Assembly: GCF_022678645.1 (NCBI RefSeq)
Contig: NZ_JALBWV010000026.1
Coordinates: 51,863-115,862, forward strand
Origin: Saccharopolyspora soli
GTDB lineage: Bacteria > Actinomycetota > Actinomycetes > Mycobacteriales > Pseudonocardiaceae
Direction of reading: 5' to 3'
Length of the DNA: 64,000 nt
Shown piece after piece: positions 42,198 to 51,242 of this stretch (positions are counted from its first letter, which is position 1; each line of letters begins with the position of its first letter). Made by a program: the position numbers and the translations under genes. The notes beneath the pieces were generated by a model. That model worked only from the letters and a program-made list of their open reading frames with translations. It was not told the origin of the DNA and did no database searches.

Positions 42198-42992
42198 TCA
42201 CTCGCGCATTCTCGCGTAACGCAGCAGGAGCAGCGATTCCGCGTGCAGTACCGACTGCAACCGCATGCGCCGAGGCGGCACACCACCGGCCCCGGCCCCG
42301 ATCCGACCGGCGTTTCCGCTGGTCAGCATCGGTGACAGGGTCAGGCACAGTTCGTCGACGAGATCGGCGTCGACGAGGTGACCGAACAGCGTCGGACCGC
42401 CTTCGCAACCGATGCGGCGCAGCCCTCGCGCCGCCAGCTCGCGCAACGCCGTTCGCAGATCCACTGTTTCGTCACCGGCGACCACGACATCGGCGCCCGC
42501 ATCGGCGAGCGCGGCGCGACGCTGCTTTGGCGCCGCTTCGGCGGTGAACACGATCGGCGGCACCAGGGTGTCGGTGAGCAGCGGCGAGTCCAGTGGTAGT
42601 GACGCCCTGGCGGTGACCAGCGCGATCGGCGGCACCTCGGAGCGGCCCAGCCGTTGCCGCCGCGCGGCGCGGACCTCGGTGCGCTTGACCCCCCGGTAGC
42701 CCTCGACCACCGCGGTGCGGACCCCGACCAGCACGACGTCGGAGAGGTCCCGGATCAACCCGAGGACCCGCTGGTCGATCGGTGCGGAAAGGCCGCGCGA
42801 ACTGCCTTCGACGGTCACCGCGCCATCGAGGCTGGAGATGAAGTTCACGCGCACCCACGGCCGTTGCGGCGCCTCCGGGTAGGCGTAGTACTCCTCCAGC
42901 CGGTCGTCCACCTGTTCCGCGCCGTCCACCGGCCAAAGCCTGTCCACCACGCGCCAATCCCACCACGCGCGCACCCGGGTGAGCAGGAGCAC
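42198..42992 (-). CDS. RibD C-terminal/DHFR-like pyrimidine reductase family protein
   Basis: This 264-residue protein is of the RibD-reductase/dihydrofolate-reductase fold. FISSLDGAVTVEGSSRGLSA is the N-terminal signature, DVVLVGVRTAVVEGYRGV the nucleotide-binding region, and LRRIGCEGGPTLFGHLVDADLVDEL the C-terminal signature. The mycobacterial homologue in this position is Rv2671, known to have dihydrofolate reductase activity in resistance studies. Whether it works in riboflavin or folate metabolism here is not clear. The GTG start is at the family N-terminus. It is divergent from zapE, 46 bp away. Confidence 0.88.
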   Translation of the reverse strand: MLLLTRVRAWWDWRVVDRLWPVDGAEQVDDRLEEYYAYPEAPQRPWVRVNFISSLDGAVTVEGSSRGLSAPIDQRVLGLIRDLSDVVLVGVRTAVVEGYRGVKRTEVRAARRQRLGRSEVPPIALVTARASLPLDSPLLTDTLVPPIVFTAEAAPKQRRAALADAGADVVVAGDETVDLRTALRELAARGLRRIGCEGGPTLFGHLVDADLVDELCLTLSPMLTSGNAGRIGAGAGGVPPRRMRLQSVLHAESLLLLRYARMRE

Positions 42993-43026
42993 GCGACAGC
43001 ACGGCCGGAGGGACTATGTCCGGTTA

Positions 43027-43032
43027 TAGAGT
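43027..43032 (+). promoter_or_regulatory. -10 box of a leaderless zapE promoter
   Basis: TAGAGT fits TAnnnT and ends 6 nt before the ATG. No Shine-Dalgarno sequence is present. Confidence 0.5.
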
Positions 43033-43038
43033 CGGCGC

Positions 43039-44064
43039 ATGAATTCGCCCCGTCTGGTCGGCCGCCATCCCGAGATCACTCCGGACGAGCTGGTCGAGGC
43101 GATGACGCCGCCACCCCGGTTCGACGCGGTGCGTTTCGACACCTACCTCCCCAATCCGGAAGAGCCCAGCCAGGCGCAGGCGGTGCGGGACTGCTCGGCG
43201 TTCACCGAGCGGATCAACGCCGATGGCGGGAGCGGGTCGTGGCTGCGCGGGGTGTTCGGCCGCAAGAAGTCCGGCGACGGCAAGCGGGGCCTCTACCTCG
43301 ACGGCGGCTTCGGGGTCGGCAAAACGCACCTGCTCGCGTCGATGTGGCACGCCACGAACGGGCCGAAGTCCTACGGCACGTTCGTCGAGGTGACCAATCT
43401 GGTGGGGGCACTCGGCTTCGCGGAGACGGTCCAGCGCCTCTCCGAGCAGCGGCTGCTGGCGATCGACGAGTTCGAACTGGACGATCCCGGCGACACGATG
43501 CTGGTCACCCAGCTGATCGCGAAGCTCACCGACGCGGGCGTGCACATCGCGGCCACTTCCAACACGCTGCCCGACAAGCTGGGCGAGGGCCGCTTCGCGG
43601 CGGCGGACTTCCTCCGCGAGATCCACGCGATGTCCGCGCGGTTCAGCGTGGTGCGGGTCGACGGCCCGGACTACCGGCACCGCGGCCTGCCGGACGCACC
43701 GCCGCCGATGGCCGACGACGAGCTGACCCGGCTCGCGGAGGCCACGGACGGCGCGACGCTCGACGACTTCGACGAGTTGTGCGAGTTCCTGGCCGGGCTG
43801 CACGCGTCGAAGTACGGCCGCCTGGTCGACGGGATCAGCGCGGTGCACCTCAGCGGCGTGCACGCGGCGCCGGACCAGGACGTCGCGCTGCGACTGGTCG
43901 CGCTGGCCGACCGGCTCTACGACCGGGCGATCCCGGTGCGGGCCTCCGGCGAACCGTTGGCGGCGATGTTCACCGACGAGATGCTGGGCGGCGGCTACCG
44001 CAAGAAGTACCTGCGCGCGATCAGCCGCCTCACGGCGCTGTCCCGAGACCTCGCCAAGTCCTGA
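43039..44064 (+). CDS. zapE: Cell division protein ZapE (AFG1-like ATPase)
   Basis: This 341-residue P-loop ATPase has Walker A GGFGVGKTH at 89-97 and Walker B LLAIDEFELDD. ATSNTLPDKLGEGRFAAADFL is the family signature in the middle, and DIVRALI-type motifs are replaced by ARYGRLVDGISAVHLSGV-like sequence near the end. ZapE destabilises FtsZ polymers in E. coli; the mitochondrial relative AFG1 handles respiratory-chain proteins. The counterpart in M. tuberculosis is Rv2670c. The ATG follows a leaderless promoter. It converges with the aminotransferase gene, leaving 3 bp between stop codons. Confidence 0.92.
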   Translation: MNSPRLVGRHPEITPDELVEAMTPPPRFDAVRFDTYLPNPEEPSQAQAVRDCSAFTERINADGGSGSWLRGVFGRKKSGDGKRGLYLDGGFGVGKTHLLASMWHATNGPKSYGTFVEVTNLVGALGFAETVQRLSEQRLLAIDEFELDDPGDTMLVTQLIAKLTDAGVHIAATSNTLPDKLGEGRFAAADFLREIHAMSARFSVVRVDGPDYRHRGLPDAPPPMADDELTRLAEATDGATLDDFDELCEFLAGLHASKYGRLVDGISAVHLSGVHAAPDQDVALRLVALADRLYDRAIPVRASGEPLAAMFTDEMLGGGYRKKYLRAISRLTALSRDLAKS

Positions 44065-44067
44065 ACG

Positions 44068-45300
44068 TCACCGGGTGAGCACTTCGGCGATGGCGTCGAG
44101 TCCGGTGTCGAGCTCGTCGCGGGTGATCACCAGCGGCGGCGCGACGCGCAACGTCGTGTCCTGCGTTTCCTTGCACAGCACGCCACGCTCGGCTAGCGCC
44201 TCGCTGGCCTGGCGGCCGGTCAGCCCGCCTGCGGCGAGCTCCACCCCGGCCCACAGGCCGCGCCCGCGCACCTCGACCGCTCCGCGGCCGACGAGCTCGC
44301 GGAGTCGCGCGTGCAGGTGCGCTCCCAACTCGCGGGAGCGCTCCTGGAACTCGCCGGTGCGCAACAGGCGCACCACGGCTCGTCCCACCGTGCACGCCAA
44401 CGGGTTCCCGCCGAAGGTCGAGCCGTGCTGGCCGGGGCGCAGCACGCCGATGACGTCGTCGCGACCGACCACTGCGGATACCGGCAGGATCCCGCCACCC
44501 AGCGCCTTGCCGAGCGTGTAGAGGTCGGCTCGGACGCCGTCGTGCGCGCTGGCCAGCAGCTCGCCGGTGCGGGCGAGCCCGGACTGGATCTCGTCGGCGA
44601 TCAGCAGCGCGCCGTGGTCGTCGCAGAGCTGACGCAGCCGGGGCAGGTAGTCGGCGGGCGGCACGATGACGCCCGCTTCGCCCTGGATGGGTTCGACCAG
44701 GACCGCTGCGGTGCGTTCGTTGATCGCGGCCTCGACCGCGGCGGCGTCGCCGTATTCGGTGATGACGAAGCCCGGCGTGTACGGACCGAATTCATCGTGC
44801 GCGAGCGGATCGGTGGAGAACGACACGATGGTCGTCGTGCGGCCGTGGAAGTTGGACCCGGCCACGATGATCTCGGCCCGGTTCTCCGGCACGCCCTTGA
44901 CCTGGTACGCCCACTTGCGGGCGATCTTGATGGCGGACTCGACGGCTTCCGCCCCGGAGTTCATCAGCAGCACCCGGTCGGTGCCGGTGAGTTCGGCCAG
45001 TTCGCGGCAGAACGGGCCGAACTGGTCGTGGTGGAACGCCCTGCTGGTGAGCGTGACGCGGCCGAGCTGTTCGGTGGCCGCGGCGACCAGGTCCGGGTGG
45101 CGGTGGCCGAAGTTCAGCGCCGAATACCCGGCCAAGAAATCCAGGTAGTGCCGTCCGTCCACATCGGTCATCCAGGAACCGGACGCCTCGGCGATCACGA
45201 CCGGCAGCGGGTGGTAGTTGTGCGCGCTGTACTGCTCGTCGAGCGCGCGGTAGGAGGCGGCTCGCGAGGAGGCTTCGAGGTGCGACGGGACGACAGTCAT
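44068..45300 (-). CDS. rocD: Ornithine aminotransferase-like class III aminotransferase
   Basis: This 410-residue PLP enzyme would transfer the delta-amino group of ornithine to 2-oxoglutarate, giving glutamate semialdehyde. The N-terminal YSAHNYHPLPVVIAEASG is strongly like ornithine aminotransferase. LLMNSGAEAVESAIKIARKW binds the PLP phosphate, LIADEIQSGLARTG holds the Asp and Gln near the ring, and TLGKALGGG has the PLP Lys. GSTFGGNPLAC is also conserved. The ATG at 45300 was preferred over one two codons earlier because the leaderless promoter ends 7 nt before it. The lactonase gene is divergent. Confidence 0.93.
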   Translation of the reverse strand: MTVVPSHLEASSRAASYRALDEQYSAHNYHPLPVVIAEASGSWMTDVDGRHYLDFLAGYSALNFGHRHPDLVAAATEQLGRVTLTSRAFHHDQFGPFCRELAELTGTDRVLLMNSGAEAVESAIKIARKWAYQVKGVPENRAEIIVAGSNFHGRTTTIVSFSTDPLAHDEFGPYTPGFVITEYGDAAAVEAAINERTAAVLVEPIQGEAGVIVPPADYLPRLRQLCDDHGALLIADEIQSGLARTGELLASAHDGVRADLYTLGKALGGGILPVSAVVGRDDVIGVLRPGQHGSTFGGNPLACTVGRAVVRLLRTGEFQERSRELGAHLHARLRELVGRGAVEVRGRGLWAGVELAAGGLTGRQASEALAERGVLCKETQDTTLRVAPPLVITRDELDTGLDAIAEVLTR

Positions 45301-45307
45301 GGGCATA

Positions 45308-45313
45308 AGGTTA
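45308..45313 (-). promoter_or_regulatory. -10 box of a leaderless rocD promoter
   Basis: On the minus strand TAACCT fits TAnnnT and ends 7 nt before the ATG at 45300, which favours that start over the ATG at 45306. Confidence 0.5.
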
Positions 45314-45479
45314 TGTCGCCTGCTGCGTAGATTTCAGCCGCGAGCTGTTGCTTGCAGTGTCGATTCATTGCGTGCTGACCAGCGGTCTTGGAGCTTCGTT
45401 GTCTCATCGGGGAAGATTGGCCGCCTCTTGACATCATGTATCGGGTAAGAGCTGCGCGGACTGGGAGGGCGAGGCAGGG

Positions 45480-46535
45480 ATGCCGGACAACGGTGCGTAC
45501 CGGGTGTACCTGGGCGCGTACACGGGAACGGAATCGGCGGCCGACGGGATCCGGCTCGCCATCGTCGACGCCCACGGGGCGCTGCGGTGCACCGAAAGCG
45601 TTGCCGAGGCATTCGATCCTTCTTTCCTCGCGATAGCACCCGATGGGGCGACGCTGTTCGCGGTCAGCGAGCTGCGGCAGGGCCGGGTCATCGCCTTCGC
45701 GGTGCATGCGGACGGCACGCTCAAGGAGATCAATTCGCAACCGACGCTGGGTTCGGCGCCGTGCCACCTCAGCGTGCACCAGTCCGGGAAGTACCTGCTG
45801 ACCGCGAACTACGGGTCCGGGAACGTGGTGGTGCACCCGATCGACGTCGGCGGTGTGCTCCGCGAGCCGTGCCACGTGGTGCAGCACAGCGGCAACGGCC
45901 CGAACCCGCAACGCCAGGAGGGGCCGCACGCGCACCAGGTGCTGCCCGACCCGTCCGGCCGGTACGTGCTCGCGGTGGATCTGGGGACCGACTCGGTGTA
46001 CGTCTACGACTTCGATGCGGACAGCGGTCATCTGATGCTCAAGCACGAAGTTCCGCTGCGCGCCGGTGCCGGGCCGCGGCACCTGGCGTTCCACCCGGAC
46101 GGCGAACGGGCCTACCTGATCAACGAACTGGCGTCCTCGATCACCGAGTTCGGCTACGACCCGGAATCCGGGGTGCTGGAGCCGGGGCGCACCCTTTCCA
46201 CGCTGCCGCCGGACTACGGGCAACCGAACCTGGCGGCCGAGATCGTGGTGACGCCGGACGGCCGGTTCGTGTTCGGCTCGAACCGGGGGCACGACAGCAT
46301 CGCCGTGTTCCGGGCCGATTTCAGCGACGGCGAGTTCCGGCTGGTCGACATCCGCCCGGCGCTGGTGGCCGAACCCCGCCACATCGCGCTGTCGCCGGAC
46401 GGTCGGGTGCTGTTCGCGGCTGGTCAGCGCAGCAACGACGTGCAGTCCTTCGACATCGCCGACAACGGAGCCCTGACCCCGCTGCGCGACCCGGTCCCAA
46501 CGCCAACCCCGGTCTGCATCCTCCCCGCGGTGTGA
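45480..46535 (+). CDS. Lactonase family protein, seven-bladed beta-propeller
   Basis: This 351-residue protein matches the 6-phosphogluconolactonase (Pgl, YbhE-type) propeller family. It begins with YRVYLGAYTGT and shows repeated blade motifs: LAIAPDGATLFAVSE, HLSVHQSGKYLLTANYGSGNV, HQVLPDPSGRYVLAVDLGTD, HLAFHPDGERAYLINEL, and IVVTPDGRFVFGSNRGHDS. EGPHAHQ is the family's active-site motif with conserved Glu and His residues. The start is ATG with a weak purine stretch. No signal peptide is seen, so it is cytosolic. The true lactone substrate is unproven. It ends in front of an R3 element. Confidence 0.9.
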   Translation: MPDNGAYRVYLGAYTGTESAADGIRLAIVDAHGALRCTESVAEAFDPSFLAIAPDGATLFAVSELRQGRVIAFAVHADGTLKEINSQPTLGSAPCHLSVHQSGKYLLTANYGSGNVVVHPIDVGGVLREPCHVVQHSGNGPNPQRQEGPHAHQVLPDPSGRYVLAVDLGTDSVYVYDFDADSGHLMLKHEVPLRAGAGPRHLAFHPDGERAYLINELASSITEFGYDPESGVLEPGRTLSTLPPDYGQPNLAAEIVVTPDGRFVFGSNRGHDSIAVFRADFSDGEFRLVDIRPALVAEPRHIALSPDGRVLFAAGQRSNDVQSFDIADNGALTPLRDPVPTPTPVCILPAV

Positions 46536-46536
46536 T

Positions 46537-46737
46537 CCCCAAATAAGAGAGTGTGCGGCTCGTCTTGCCCGCGGCGGTGCAAGTTGCATGGGTGGGCTAA
46601 GCGGCTTCGCCGCTTGCGACGGCCCAGGTGCGTGCGTCCGTTGGGTGTCGCGGCGGCGGTCTACCACCGGAAGCGGCTACCGCCGCTTGCTTGACGAGCC
46701 CACGCCACGCCCAATCCGCGCACCCTCTAATTTGGGG
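46537..46737. repeat. R3 repeat, copy B: MITE-like element with 22-bp terminal inverted repeats
   Basis: The element is 201 bp and fills the gap between the convergent lactonase and kinase genes. Its left end CCCCAAATAAGAGAGTGTGCGG and the complement of its right end, CCCCAAATTAGAGGGTGCGCGG, match at 19 of 22 positions. Inside are CTCGTCTTGC, GGCGGTGC and two AAGCGGC hairpins. It has no coding capacity. Related copies lie at 856, 4722 and 53034. Confidence 0.75.
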
Positions 46738-46755
46738 AAATTCGGGAGCTCGGGT

Positions 46756-48357
46756 TCACAGGATGCGGGCGTCGTAGCGGCCGGTGGAGTACTGGGCGAG
46801 GGCCGTTCTGACGCGTCTGGTTTCTTGGCGGCGGGTGAGCCAGCCGCCGGTCGCACCGATCGGGAAGATCCGGGCTCCGCCGTGGTAGCGGCGGGCTCGG
46901 TGCCAGAGCCGGGAGTTGGGCGCGCTGCCGTCGGCGAGCCACACCGCCACCGAGGTGCGCTTGCCGCTGCCGACCACGCCGACCCGTTGGATCTGGCTCC
47001 ACGGGATCTCGTGGGTCAGCCCCATCCGCGACACCAGCAGTCCATCACTGTTGATCTTCAACCGTAGGCTCGGCAACAACGCCTTCCCAGCCGACCAGAT
47101 CGCGCTGATGGTCAACAGCAGCAGGCCCAGTCGGAAGATGGCGATCATGTCCGCCGACACGCGACCGCCGAGGCCCTGGGTCTCGTACAACCGGTTGGCG
47201 CCGAAGACGATCAGCAGGCAGATGATCGCCGACAGCGCGGCCCGGGTCCGCCCACCGGTGGCGAACACCGGGCCAGGACCGTCCTTGCGCACCCGCGCCA
47301 GGGCCATCTGCTGCTGCGCGGTCTGCTTCGGACGCGCGGGGACGATCTTGTCGCGGGTCGGCGCGGCGGGTGCGGGCGGCGCAGGCGGCGCGGGCTGCGC
47401 CTGGGTGTAGGCGCGGGTCACCGGCTTCGGCTGCGCCGCCACCGGTTGCGGCGGCGGGGTGTCGGGCAGCGGTGCGTTCGCCGTCTGCTGCAACTGCGTG
47501 GCGTGCTGGGCGATCACGTCGGTGATGGCTGGCGGCAGCCACTGGTTGCCCTGCGGGCTGGATTCGCCGAGCTGGTCCAGCATCGCGCTGGTGGTGGGCC
47601 GGGTGGCCGGGTCCTTCGCCAGGCAGGCCGCCAGCAACGGCTGCAACCCGGCGGGCACTCGGGACAGATCGGGCTCGGCGTGCGCCACCCGGTAGAGCAG
47701 GGCGGCCGTGCTCTCCTCGCCGAACGGCCCGCACCCGGTCGCCGCGAAGACCAGCACCGCGCCGAGCGAGAAGACGTCGCTGGGCGGACCGATCTCGCCG
47801 CCGAGGGTCTGCTCGGGGGAGAAGAAGCCGGGCGTGCCCAGGAACATGCCGGTCGCGGTCAGGGACTTGCCGGTCATCGCGCGCGAGATGCCGAAGTCGA
47901 TGACCCGCGGACCGTCCGGGCCGAGCAGCACGTTGGCCGGTTTCAGATCGCGGTGCACCAGGTTGGCGCGGTGGATCGCGCCCAGCGCCTCCGCAAGTCC
48001 GGCGGCCAGGCTGCGCACCGTGGCCTCCGGCAGCGGGCCGTAGTCCACCACCGCCTGGTGCAGCGTCGGGCCGGGCACGTATTCGGTCGCGAGCCAGGGT
48101 TGTTCGGCATCCGGGTCCGCGTGCACCACCGCCGCGGTCCAGAACCCGCCCACCGATCGGGCCGCCAGCGCTTCGCGGCGGAACCGCTCCCGGAACTCCG
48201 GATCCTCGGCGAGGTCGGGCCGGATGACCTTGACCGCCACCACCCGCCCACCGCGCGAGCGACCGAGGTAGACGCCGCCCATCGCGCCACGGCCCAGCCG
48301 GGCGAGCAACCGGTAGTCGCCGACCCGGTGCGGGTCGCTGCCCAACAACGGCTGCAC
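46756..48357 (-). CDS. Membrane-bound Ser/Thr protein kinase with C-terminal PH-like domain
   Basis: This 533-residue protein has a Hanks-type kinase domain at about 10-265. The Gly loop is LGRGAMGGVYLG, the ATP-binding Lys is K43 (AVKVI), the catalytic Asp is D137 (VHRDLKPANV) and the metal-binding Asp is D154 (DFG). A Pro-rich linker of about 100 residues follows. Two membrane segments (AALSAIICLLIVFGANRLYE and IFRLGLLLLTISAIWSAG) come next, then a cytosolic-type domain (LRLKINSDGLLVSRMGLTHEIPWSQIQ) that looks like a bacterial PH domain. PASTA repeats are absent, so it is not the PknB type. The GTG has AGGAGG about 13 nt upstream. Confidence 0.92.
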   Translation of the reverse strand: MQPLLGSDPHRVGDYRLLARLGRGAMGGVYLGRSRGGRVVAVKVIRPDLAEDPEFRERFRREALAARSVGGFWTAAVVHADPDAEQPWLATEYVPGPTLHQAVVDYGPLPEATVRSLAAGLAEALGAIHRANLVHRDLKPANVLLGPDGPRVIDFGISRAMTGKSLTATGMFLGTPGFFSPEQTLGGEIGPPSDVFSLGAVLVFAATGCGPFGEESTAALLYRVAHAEPDLSRVPAGLQPLLAACLAKDPATRPTTSAMLDQLGESSPQGNQWLPPAITDVIAQHATQLQQTANAPLPDTPPPQPVAAQPKPVTRAYTQAQPAPPAPPAPAAPTRDKIVPARPKQTAQQQMALARVRKDGPGPVFATGGRTRAALSAIICLLIVFGANRLYETQGLGGRVSADMIAIFRLGLLLLTISAIWSAGKALLPSLRLKINSDGLLVSRMGLTHEIPWSQIQRVGVVGSGKRTSVAVWLADGSAPNSRLWHRARRYHGGARIFPIGATGGWLTRRQETRRVRTALAQYSTGRYDARIL

Positions 48358-48700
48358 GGAGCCTCAGCCTCCTGGAGATCGCGGTCGTGATCCCCACCGA
48401 GCTTACGTACCTGCCGCCCGGCGCGTGCCGGTTCTCCGCAGCCGACCAGCGGCGCGGGGACATTTTCAGGCAGTGGTTCGGGTCACGGAACCCTCGACGC
48501 CGCCGCCCCGCCAGGTCCGGGCGAGGACCTCGGGGTTCGGCTGTCCCGCACCGCGAGCGGTCACCTCGTCCTACTGCGGGGTGCCAGCCGCTGGTAATCG
48601 AATACTTGGCTTCGTTCCAACCCTTTCTCGGGATGGGTGTAGTGGGTATGATCCGGCGCACTGCCAGCCGGAGGAGCGATCACTGGAGGGGAGGCACTGC
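48358..48700. other. Intergenic region with the divergent promoters of the kinase and ABC genes
   Basis: No gene is supported in these 343 bp. TATGAT at 48647-48652 is a good -10 box for the ABC transporter operon, giving a leader of about 40 nt that contains the strong site GGAGGGGAGG. A -35 is not clear: TTTCTC at 48624 is 17 bp upstream. On the other side, AGGAGG at about 48370-48376 serves the kinase GTG. A sugar-responsive regulator site might be expected here, but no convincing operator palindrome was seen. Confidence 0.5.
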
Positions 48701-50209
48701 GTGACGTCCACCGACCAGACCCATCCCGCAGTGGCGCTGCACGGCGTCGGCAAGCGGTTTCCGGGCGTCGTCGCGGTCTCCGACGTCACGCTGGCCATCC
48801 CGCCCGGCGAGGTGCACGTGTTCGCCGGGGAGAACGGCGCGGGCAAATCGACGCTGATGAAGCTGATCGCGCAGATCGAGCAGGTCAGCAGCGGAACCGT
48901 CGAGCTGGACGGCGTCCCGGTCAGCTACCAGGGTCCGGGCGCGGCCCGTCGGCTCGGCGTTTCGATGGTGCACCAGGAGTTCGCGCTGGCACCGGACCTC
49001 TCGGTGGCCGAGAACCTGTTCATCGGGCACGAACCCGGCCGCGGCGGGTGGATCTCCCGAGCCGAGGAGCGCCGCGCCGCGCGGGAGCTGCTCGGCAACG
49101 TCGGCCTGGACATCGATCCGGGGCGGCGGGTTGCGCTGCTGTCCACTGCGGAGCAGCAGCGCGTTGAGCTGGCGAAAGCACTGGCGGTGCGGGCGAAAGT
49201 GCTCATCCTGGACGAGCCCACGGCAAGCCTGACCGAGCGGGAGGCCCAGGAGCTGTTCGGCATCGTCCGCGAGCTGACCGGCAAGGGCATCGCGGTGCTC
49301 TACATCTCGCACCGGTTGGACGAGATCTTCGAGATCGGCGACCGGGTGACCGTGATGCGCGACGGCGCCGTGGTCGCCACCCGGCCGGTGACCGAGCTCG
49401 ACGAGGCGCAGCTGGTGCAGCTCATGGTCGGCCGCGACGTGGCCAACCTCTATCCGCGCACCCACAGCGAGCCCGGTGCGGTGCGGTTGCGGATCGAGGG
49501 GATCAGCCGCGGCGACGCGGTGCGCGACGTGTCCTTCGAGGTCCGCGCGGGGGAAATCGTCGGGCTGGCCGGACTGGTGGGGGCCGGGCGCACCGAGCTG
49601 GCGCGCGCGGTGTTCGGCGCGGAGCTGCCCGATGCGGGCACGATCACCTTGGACGGCAAGCGGTTGCGCATCCGCAGCCCCGCCGATGCGATCGCGGCTG
49701 GCATCGGATACCTGACCGAGAGCCGGAAAACCGATGGTCTTGCCCTGCCACTGGGGGTGGACAAGAACATCACGCTCGCCAAGCTGCCGATGCGCGCCGG
49801 GCTGATCGACCTGGTCACCGAGCGGCGGGTTGCCGAACGGGAGCGCGACAGCCTGCGGATCCGGGTGCCGTGGGTGGGGCGGCCGGTGCGCATGCTCTCC
49901 GGCGGCAACCAGCAGAAGGTGATCCTGGCGCGGTGGCTGGAGACCGGCGCGGAGGTCCTGTTCTTCGACGAACCCGGCCGCGGCATGGACGTCGGGGCCA
50001 AGTCGGAGATGTTCCAGCAGATGGATTCCCTGGCCGCGCAGGGCAAAGCCGTGGTGCTCATCTCCAGCTACCTGCCGGAACTGCTGAACATGTGCGATCG
50101 GATCCTGGTCATGCGCGGCGGCCGGATCACCGGCGAGGTCCAGCGCGCGGACTTCTCCGAGGAACGCGTCGTCGCGCTCGCGACCGGAGCGAAGGGCAAC
50201 AATGGCTGA
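48701..50209 (+). CDS. Sugar ABC transporter ATP-binding protein (RbsA/MglA type)
   Basis: This 502-residue protein has two ABC domains in tandem, as is usual for ribose/galactose-type importers. The first has Walker A GENGAGKST at 43-51, the signature region STAEQQRVELAKAL and Walker B VLILDEPTASL. The second has the degenerate Walker A GLVGAGRTELAR, the signature MLSGGNQQKVILARWL and VLFFDEPGRGMDVGAKSEM. The GTG start has GGAGGGGAGG upstream. It overlaps the permease gene by 8 bp and is the first gene of the operon. The sugar is not known; no sugar kinase or catabolic gene is adjacent. Confidence 0.95.
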   Translation: MTSTDQTHPAVALHGVGKRFPGVVAVSDVTLAIPPGEVHVFAGENGAGKSTLMKLIAQIEQVSSGTVELDGVPVSYQGPGAARRLGVSMVHQEFALAPDLSVAENLFIGHEPGRGGWISRAEERRAARELLGNVGLDIDPGRRVALLSTAEQQRVELAKALAVRAKVLILDEPTASLTEREAQELFGIVRELTGKGIAVLYISHRLDEIFEIGDRVTVMRDGAVVATRPVTELDEAQLVQLMVGRDVANLYPRTHSEPGAVRLRIEGISRGDAVRDVSFEVRAGEIVGLAGLVGAGRTELARAVFGAELPDAGTITLDGKRLRIRSPADAIAAGIGYLTESRKTDGLALPLGVDKNITLAKLPMRAGLIDLVTERRVAERERDSLRIRVPWVGRPVRMLSGGNQQKVILARWLETGAEVLFFDEPGRGMDVGAKSEMFQQMDSLAAQGKAVVLISSYLPELLNMCDRILVMRGGRITGEVQRADFSEERVVALATGAKGNNG

Positions 50210-51212
50210 ACAGCTCAAGGCACCGTCCAATGGGGACCGCGGCCTGCTGGGCAGGTTGGGGGACCGGCTGTCCGGCGCGATCTCGCAGGTCGCCGCGGCC
50301 GGTGCGCTGATCGTGGTCTTCATCGTGCTGTCGATCGTCGCGCCGTCGTTCCTCACCGCGGACAACCTGTTCAACCTGGGCTCGCAGACCTCGGTGAACG
50401 CGGTGATGGCGGTCGGCGTGACGCTGGTGATCATCACCGGCGGCATCGACCTGTCGGTCGGTTCGGTGGCAGCGCTCTCCGGGGTGCTCGGCGTGATCCT
50501 GATGGCCCAGTACGGCTTCAACCCGCTGGTCGGCATCCTCGGCGGCATCGTGATCGGCGCGGTGGCCGGGCTGGTCAACGGGCTGCTGGTGTCGGTGGTC
50601 GGACTACCGCCGTTCATCGCCACCCTCGGCATGCTCAGCGTCGCCAGGGGCCTGGTGCTGATCGTCACCGGCGCGGTCGCGGTGTTCGGCGCACCCGAGT
50701 CGTTCCGACTGCTCGGCCAGGGCGTCATCGGGGCGATCCCGATCCCGGTGCTGCTGATCGCCGTCGTCGCGGTGGCCGGGCACGTGGTGCTCACCCGGAC
50801 CCGGCTCGGCCGCTACGCGTACGTGATGGGGTCCAACATGGAGGCCGCTCGGCTCTCCGGTGTGCCGGTTCGGCGCTACACCACGGCGGTCTACGTGCTC
50901 TCCGGCGCCCTGGCCGGGCTCGGCGGCATGATCGCGTCGTCCCGGATCTACTCCGGGCAGCCCAACTTCGGCGAGGGGCTGGAACTGGACGTGATCGCCG
51001 CGGTGGTCATCGGCGGCGCGAGCCTGTTCGGCGGTCGCGGCACCGTGTGGGGTTCGCTGATCGGAGCCTTCCTGGTCGCGGTCATCCGCAACGGCGCCGT
51101 GCAGCTCAACATCAACGACTTCTACCAGAACGTGCTGATCGGCGTGATCATCTGGTTGGCGGTCTGGTGGGACCGCTACCAACGGCGCAAGCTCGGCGGC
51201 GACGCCGGATAG
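50202..51212 (+). CDS. Sugar ABC transporter permease (RbsC type)
   Basis: This 336-residue membrane protein has eight to ten hydrophobic segments and the RbsC family signatures: NLFNLGSQTSVNAVMAVGVTLVIITGGIDLSVG, LPPFIATLGMLSVARGLVL, GSNMEAARLSGVPVRRYTTAVYVLSG, and GGASLFGGRGTVWGSLIGA. It forms the membrane channel with the ATP-binding protein. The ATG lies within the end of the upstream gene, so translation is coupled. The binding-protein gene follows 30 bp downstream. Confidence 0.95.
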   Translation: MAEQLKAPSNGDRGLLGRLGDRLSGAISQVAAAGALIVVFIVLSIVAPSFLTADNLFNLGSQTSVNAVMAVGVTLVIITGGIDLSVGSVAALSGVLGVILMAQYGFNPLVGILGGIVIGAVAGLVNGLLVSVVGLPPFIATLGMLSVARGLVLIVTGAVAVFGAPESFRLLGQGVIGAIPIPVLLIAVVAVAGHVVLTRTRLGRYAYVMGSNMEAARLSGVPVRRYTTAVYVLSGALAGLGGMIASSRIYSGQPNFGEGLELDVIAAVVIGGASLFGGRGTVWGSLIGAFLVAVIRNGAVQLNINDFYQNVLIGVIIWLAVWWDRYQRRKLGGDAG

Positions 51213-51242
51213 CAAACCCGCGATGAGCAAGGGAGCTCGGCG

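Noticed and set aside
45428..45451. Possible promoter TTGACA with TAAGAG before the lactonase gene
   Set aside because: The -35 is perfect, but the spacing to TAAGAG is only 12 bp. No suitable -10 occurs 16-18 bp downstream.
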